From the NCBI GenBank assembly GCA_037134755.1, contig JBAXLO010000071.1, positions 1-19,377 on the forward strand: 19,377 nucleotides of DNA, in the 5' to 3' direction. The stretch is from JBAXLO01 sp037134755 (GTDB taxonomy: Bacteria > Bacteroidota > Bacteroidia > Bacteroidales > JACABE01). Position numbers and translations under genes: made by a program. Below the pieces are notes generated by a model. It searched no databases. It was not told the origin of the DNA and was given only the letters and a program-made list of their open reading frames with translations. Positions within the stretch are counted from its first letter, which is position 1; each line of letters opens with the position of its first letter. This document shows positions 15,797 through 19,377 of this stretch, one piece after another.

Positions 15797-18700
15797 TTAC
15801 CACTTCAGCATGATCTCATCGGTAAAGAGCCATGATGGTTGCCCCGGATACTCGTGCCATGCAGGTAATTTGCCTGTGGTCTTTGCCGTTAGCCGGAAGC
15901 TTGTGAATTTCTTCGCGTTCTTAAAAGGGATGGTATAAGTAAATACATCCTGAAGCGTGTTTTTGTCAGTAAGCTGTGGCTTAATAGTTCCGGCAACTTC
16001 ATAAGTAATATCATCAACCGAAGCTTCAACAATAATATCATCGGGAAGCATAATCCACGACGAAGGTTTAAATAGGAAACGTACACTTATTTCTTTAAGC
16101 TCCAATGGTTTCTTAAGATTGCATTGAGCCACAAAATCCTTCTTCTCAATACCCGTCCACTTCACCATAAAGTTACCGGCTTCACCCATCTTCCCATCAA
16201 ACAAAGAAGTGTCGCTACCGCCTGTATATTTATCACTTATAGGATTAATAAAGGTGCATTTCTTTACAGGATTGTAAGCAAAAGTAAGAGTAGAGATCAA
16301 ACTGTTAATGCGCCCTTCTCTTGTAGCTATCGCACGGATATTGACAGGTGTAGATGCCTTTATCGAAGACTTGTAAACAGGAGATGTATTGTCAGGTTTC
16401 TTACCATTCAAAGTATAATGAATTACATCATTGCGGTCGTTCTTTTTGATGGTAATAGTCACATTATGATCATCTTCTTTTGTAAAACTAAGTTCAGGTT
16501 GCTTAAGCATTTCATCCGTAAAACCGAGGTAACGAAACCAGTACATTAGCTTTTCGTCAGTTATATTATCAATGTCCATTATCTCTGTAAGCATGTCATT
16601 CTTATTCTGTTCGTATTTATTAAGAATTTCAATTACCTTATCGGGATAATATGTGATGCTGGCAGCAAGCCCGGCAGCATATAAAAAAGCTTCCGGAGGA
16701 TTGGAACCGTTTAGATTACACACTTCTATCTTCATGTCTTCAGCAATCTTAGGTATGCGACTGAAAAGCTCCTTCTTCCCGTCAAGGATACCTTCTTTAT
16801 TATTAAATATAGGAGAAGGATATATCTTTACTTCCTGGCTTATACTCTTAGACCTTAGCGGGATGTTGATGATAAGAGTTAAAGTTTTGCCATCATAATT
16901 CCAAGTGTTATCACCACCATCATAACTATATTTATACTCTTCATTATTAACAACAATCTTCTGTGGAGGCATGCAATTAGGAAGCTGCAATTGATAAGCC
17001 TTCTTTGCAGACATGCCTTTATAAGAGCCTTTTACCTCACCTATATTTATAATAACCAAACTGTCGCCTGAATTGCTTTTATTAATGCTGGTAGTGCAAT
17101 ATTCATTCTTTTGATAAGAAGAGGTAGTGCCGTCATCCTCATAATAGTTAAGAGTAGTATTTCCCTTTCCGGGGATAAAAACAAGAAGCATAGTATCGCA
17201 AATGTTAGCCAGATTCCTTAGGGGAGGATTCATCGGAATGATGCTTCCGGCCTTAGCATAAACAGGAACTTCGTTCATTGCAAAATCTCTTTTAATAACC
17301 TGATTGCCTTTTAATACCTTTCCGGAATGCATCTCGAACCATTCACCTTCCGGCAACCAAATCTCTTTGGTTGATAAACCTGTTAAAGCATCAGCTTTAG
17401 TAGCTATAGGTGCAACTATAAGGTCGTTGCCAAAGAAATACTGATGTTTAAAGCTGTAAGCTTTCTCCTCTTCAGGATAATCATAATACATAGGGCGACA
17501 GATGGAAATGCCATCATCATAAGCCTTGCGGGCATTCTGATAAATATAAGGTTCCAACTGATAACGGGTGTATATAGCATCGCGCATCATCTCGAAATGA
17601 TTAGGATACATCCACAAACGTCGATCAGTAGCGCCCACTTTGGTGCAATGAGTCCTCAAGATAGGACTGTAAGCCCCAAACTGTAACCAACGCAGATACA
17701 ACTCAGGATCTTTGTCTTGCCCCTGATGCCCGCCAATATCATGACTCCAGTAACCATAACAAACATTAGAAGCAGTATGTGTAAAATAGGTTTCATAATC
17801 AAGCGTCTCCCAGTTAGAAGCAGCATCACCTGAGAAGCCTATCTGATAACGATGGTTGCCCATGCCACCCCAACGATGAAAGAGGAAAGGACGCTTTTCG
17901 CCCCTTCGTTCCATGTCAGTAAAGAAAGTATAATTAAGCCACCACGTATTGCTTAAACCCTTTACTCCCTTGTTCTCTAACCATTGTTGCCAGTCGAGCC
18001 ACCAAAAGTCAATACCTGATTTTTCAAGTGGATGCAGCACTTCGTTAAAGTATGTTTTAGCCCATTTCTTCTCTTCTATCTTAAAAGGAATATATGGACG
18101 ACCAGTTGTGTCGAAGTTATAAGCCTTTGCAAACCTGTTGTAACAATCTTCAAAAGGAGCTATACCTGAAGCAGGGTGGAGATTTAAAGCCGTCTTAAGT
18201 TCCATCTTATCAGTCCAGTCTAAGAACTTATCAGGATTAGGAAATAAATTACGGTTCCAGGAGTAACCTGTCCATCCAACCTCTTGATCAAAGATGTCTC
18301 TCTTGCCATATTTAGTTCCGATACCCCAGGTGTTATGCCATTCCATGTCAATGATAAGCACATCTATAGGTATATTGTTTCTTCTAAAATCTTTAATCAG
18401 TGTCCTGAATTCTTCATCGGAGTAATCCCAGTACCTCGACCACCAATAACCAAATGCAAAGCGTGGAGGGATAGGTATTTTACCGGCCACTAAAGTGTAA
18501 TCTGTTAAAGCCTTCTTGTAATCATGTCCATACCCAAAGAAATACAAGTCCTGTCTGTTGGCTTCAGTTCGGGGAAGTATCCAGTTCCAATCAGCAGAGC
18601 CATCAAATAAATGACGTTTACTGTCGTCAATCACTGCCCAACCATTACGAGATATTAAGCCATCCTCAAGCTTTACATCAGCCTCATTAAACACACCATC

Positions 18701-19114
18701 CAATGTTCGGGTTGTCCCAAAAAGATTTTTATTATCCTTAGAGTCGGGAGTCCATAACTGTTCTTTATTGTTTAATTGAAAAGAAATAGATAGGTTATCT
18801 TTAGTAAACTTACCGGTCTTCTTATACACTAGTTTCAACTGATCTGTTGTAATGATAAGCTCATCTTTCGTGTCCTTAGTTTTAAACTCCGGGACCTTAA
18901 GATTCCTGTTAATAAAGACCAATGAAGCCTTGTCTTCAAATATCCCCTTCTCCGACCATTCCATCCTAATCAACTGAGATGTGAGAATAGTAAAACGAGC
19001 ATTACCCGATATCACAATAGCTTTAGTGTCGGCCACAGGATTATTGATTTGAGACATGCTTGTCAGCGATATAAAGAGTGTAAAGATGACTAAAAGGAAT
19101 CTAAATCTTTTCAT
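15797..19114 (-). CDS. Exported glycoside hydrolase family 31 enzyme with C-terminal accessory domains
   Basis: The product has 1105 residues. A signal peptide covers about 1-22 (cleavage near TSMSQ). An N-terminal beta-sandwich (about 25-215) precedes the GH31 barrel (about 216-545). The family motif GIDFWWLDWQQW gives Asp374 as nucleophile, and GFSGDAASNW gives Asp430 as acid/base; DMEWH (256-260) and LRTHC (486-490) also fit. A proximal beta domain (about 546-640) and a DUF5110-like part (about 640-765) follow. Two extra modules end the protein: a chitobiase-type Fn3-like segment (about 875-947, HYTLNGKKPDNTSPVYKSS) and an F5/8-type discoidin-like domain (about 953-1105) that may bind carbohydrate. 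GH31 enzymes release alpha-linked glucose, xylose or galactose; the substrate here cannot be told. It stands alone with its own promoter and no SusC/SusD nearby. Confidence 0.93.
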   Translation of the reverse strand: MKRFRFLLVIFTLFISLTSMSQINNPVADTKAIVISGNARFTILTSQLIRMEWSEKGIFEDKASLVFINRNLKVPEFKTKDTKDELIITTDQLKLVYKKTGKFTKDNLSISFQLNNKEQLWTPDSKDNKNLFGTTRTLDGVFNEADVKLEDGLISRNGWAVIDDSKRHLFDGSADWNWILPRTEANRQDLYFFGYGHDYKKALTDYTLVAGKIPIPPRFAFGYWWSRYWDYSDEEFRTLIKDFRRNNIPIDVLIIDMEWHNTWGIGTKYGKRDIFDQEVGWTGYSWNRNLFPNPDKFLDWTDKMELKTALNLHPASGIAPFEDCYNRFAKAYNFDTTGRPYIPFKIEEKKWAKTYFNEVLHPLEKSGIDFWWLDWQQWLENKGVKGLSNTWWLNYTFFTDMERRGEKRPFLFHRWGGMGNHRYQIGFSGDAASNWETLDYETYFTHTASNVCYGYWSHDIGGHQGQDKDPELYLRWLQFGAYSPILRTHCTKVGATDRRLWMYPNHFEMMRDAIYTRYQLEPYIYQNARKAYDDGISICRPMYYDYPEEEKAYSFKHQYFFGNDLIVAPIATKADALTGLSTKEIWLPEGEWFEMHSGKVLKGNQVIKRDFAMNEVPVYAKAGSIIPMNPPLRNLANICDTMLLVFIPGKGNTTLNYYEDDGTTSSYQKNEYCTTSINKSNSGDSLVIINIGEVKGSYKGMSAKKAYQLQLPNCMPPQKIVVNNEEYKYSYDGGDNTWNYDGKTLTLIINIPLRSKSISQEVKIYPSPIFNNKEGILDGKKELFSRIPKIAEDMKIEVCNLNGSNPPEAFLYAAGLAASITYYPDKVIEILNKYEQNKNDMLTEIMDIDNITDEKLMYWFRYLGFTDEMLKQPELSFTKEDDHNVTITIKKNDRNDVIHYTLNGKKPDNTSPVYKSSIKASTPVNIRAIATREGRINSLISTLTFAYNPVKKCTFINPISDKYTGGSDTSLFDGKMGEAGNFMVKWTGIEKKDFVAQCNLKKPLELKEISVRFLFKPSSWIMLPDDIIVEASVDDITYEVAGTIKPQLTDKNTLQDVFTYTIPFKNAKKFTSFRLTAKTTGKLPAWHEYPGQPSWLFTDEIMLKW

Positions 19115-19137
19115 GTTTATTGTTATTTATGATTATG

Positions 19138-19169
19138 CAAAGTAACAATAATAAATTCATATAAGCAAT
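19138..19169 (-). promoter_or_regulatory. Putative promoter of the GH31 gene
   Basis: On the minus strand a -33-like ATTG (19169-19166) lies 20 nt before a -7-like TTACTTTG (19145-19138), one mismatch from TAnnTTTG. The -7 box ends 23 nt before the ATG at 19114. Spacing matches the Bacteroidota promoter layout. Confidence 0.55.
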
Positions 19170-19204
19170 ATTAATTTGATTACTGCTTATTGGTTATCGA
19201 TCTA

Positions 19205-19244
19205 AATAAAATAGCCTTTATCAAATTAATGATAAAGGCTATTT
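19205..19244 (-). terminator. Terminator of the truncated gene at the right edge
   Basis: A perfect 15-bp stem (AAATAGCCTTTATCA at 19209-19223 with its complement at 19230-19244) and a 6-nt loop are followed on the minus strand by a T-rich TTATTTAG tail. It begins 38 nt after the stop codon of the minus-strand gene at 19283-19377. Confidence 0.85.
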
Positions 19245-19258
19245 AAATTCATTGCATT

Positions 19259-19286
19259 AATAAGACCTTGCATGCAAGGTCTCTAC
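19259..19286. repeat. Palindromic repeat, copy 2 (diverged left end)
   Basis: It aligns with the 28-bp palindrome at 15764-15791. The central 20 bp (19263-19282, AGACCTTGCATGCAAGGTCT) are a perfect palindrome and the right arm ends in CTCTAC as in copy 1, while the left outer bases have decayed. Relative to copy 1 one G-C pair of the arm is flipped to C-G on both sides. Its right end supplies the stop codon of the neighbouring gene. Confidence 0.8.
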
Positions 19287-19377
19287 TTTTTCTTTAGATA
19301 AGAAAAAGGATTGATAATATTTGCCCCAATATTTGCATTGTTATAAGCCAATCCATAATCCTGAGAATCTAAATTCC
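19283..19377 (-). CDS. C-terminal 30 codons of an unidentified gene
   Basis: The minus strand is open from the right edge to a TAG at 19285-19283, giving NLDSQDYGLAYNNANIGA followed by NIINPFSYLKKK. Codon use resembles the neighbours, and a strong terminator follows 38 nt downstream, which supports a real gene end. Too little is visible to assign a family. The TAG lies inside the palindromic repeat at 19259-19286. Confidence 0.55.
   Translation of the reverse strand, partial: NLDSQDYGLAYNNANIGANIINPFSYLKKK

Overview
The window looks like an AT-rich chromosome segment of a Bacteroidota bacterium (formerly Bacteroidetes). Three things point there. Two large secreted proteins end in a type IX secretion (T9SS type A) C-terminal sorting domain. 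Several genes start 23 to 39 nt downstream of a TAnnTTTG-like -7 promoter box and lack a clear Shine-Dalgarno sequence. Most genes encode exported proteins whose signal peptides end in AQ, SQ or a lipobox. The species cannot be named from the sequence alone.

Layout, left to right. (1) 3-1847, minus strand: an exported M3-like HEFGH zinc metallopeptidase, cut by the left edge. (2) 2065-3588, plus strand: histidine ammonia-lyase, read divergently from the peptidase, standing alone and ending in a strong hairpin terminator. (3) 3700-4156: a gene-free stretch holding a 21-bp tandem repeat array of about 14 units. (4) 6398-4157, minus strand: a possible operon of a RibD_C/DHFR-like reductase, a secreted DUF3298-like protein and a secreted protein with two CX3C motifs. 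(5) 9455-6468, minus strand: a two-gene carbohydrate unit, an SGNH-hydrolase lipoprotein followed by a DUF5703/GH95-like glycosidase. (6) 14197-9616, minus strand: two tandem paralogous T9SS cargo proteins made of OB-fold-like and fibronectin-like modules, each with its own promoter and terminator. (7) 14198-15095: a gene-free stretch with a second phased array of alternating 21-bp modules (42-bp composite period). (8) 15096-15704, plus strand: a small fibronectin type III protein. (9) 15721-15791: two large palindromes. (10) 19114-15797, minus strand: a large exported GH31 glycosidase. (11) 19209-19377: a terminator, a second copy of one palindrome, and the last 30 codons of another minus-strand gene.

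Functional picture. The protein-coding content is largely ordinary for a polymer-degrading Bacteroidota: exported glycosidases (GH31 and GH95-like), a putative esterase, an exported peptidase and a histidine-degrading enzyme fit scavenging of glycans and protein. There is no SusC/SusD pair, so this is not a complete polysaccharide utilisation locus.

The least explained content is non-genic. There are two unrelated-looking arrays that share an exact 21-bp step (two helical turns, or seven codons). There is also a palindrome family whose two copies differ by a base-pair-preserving double substitution.
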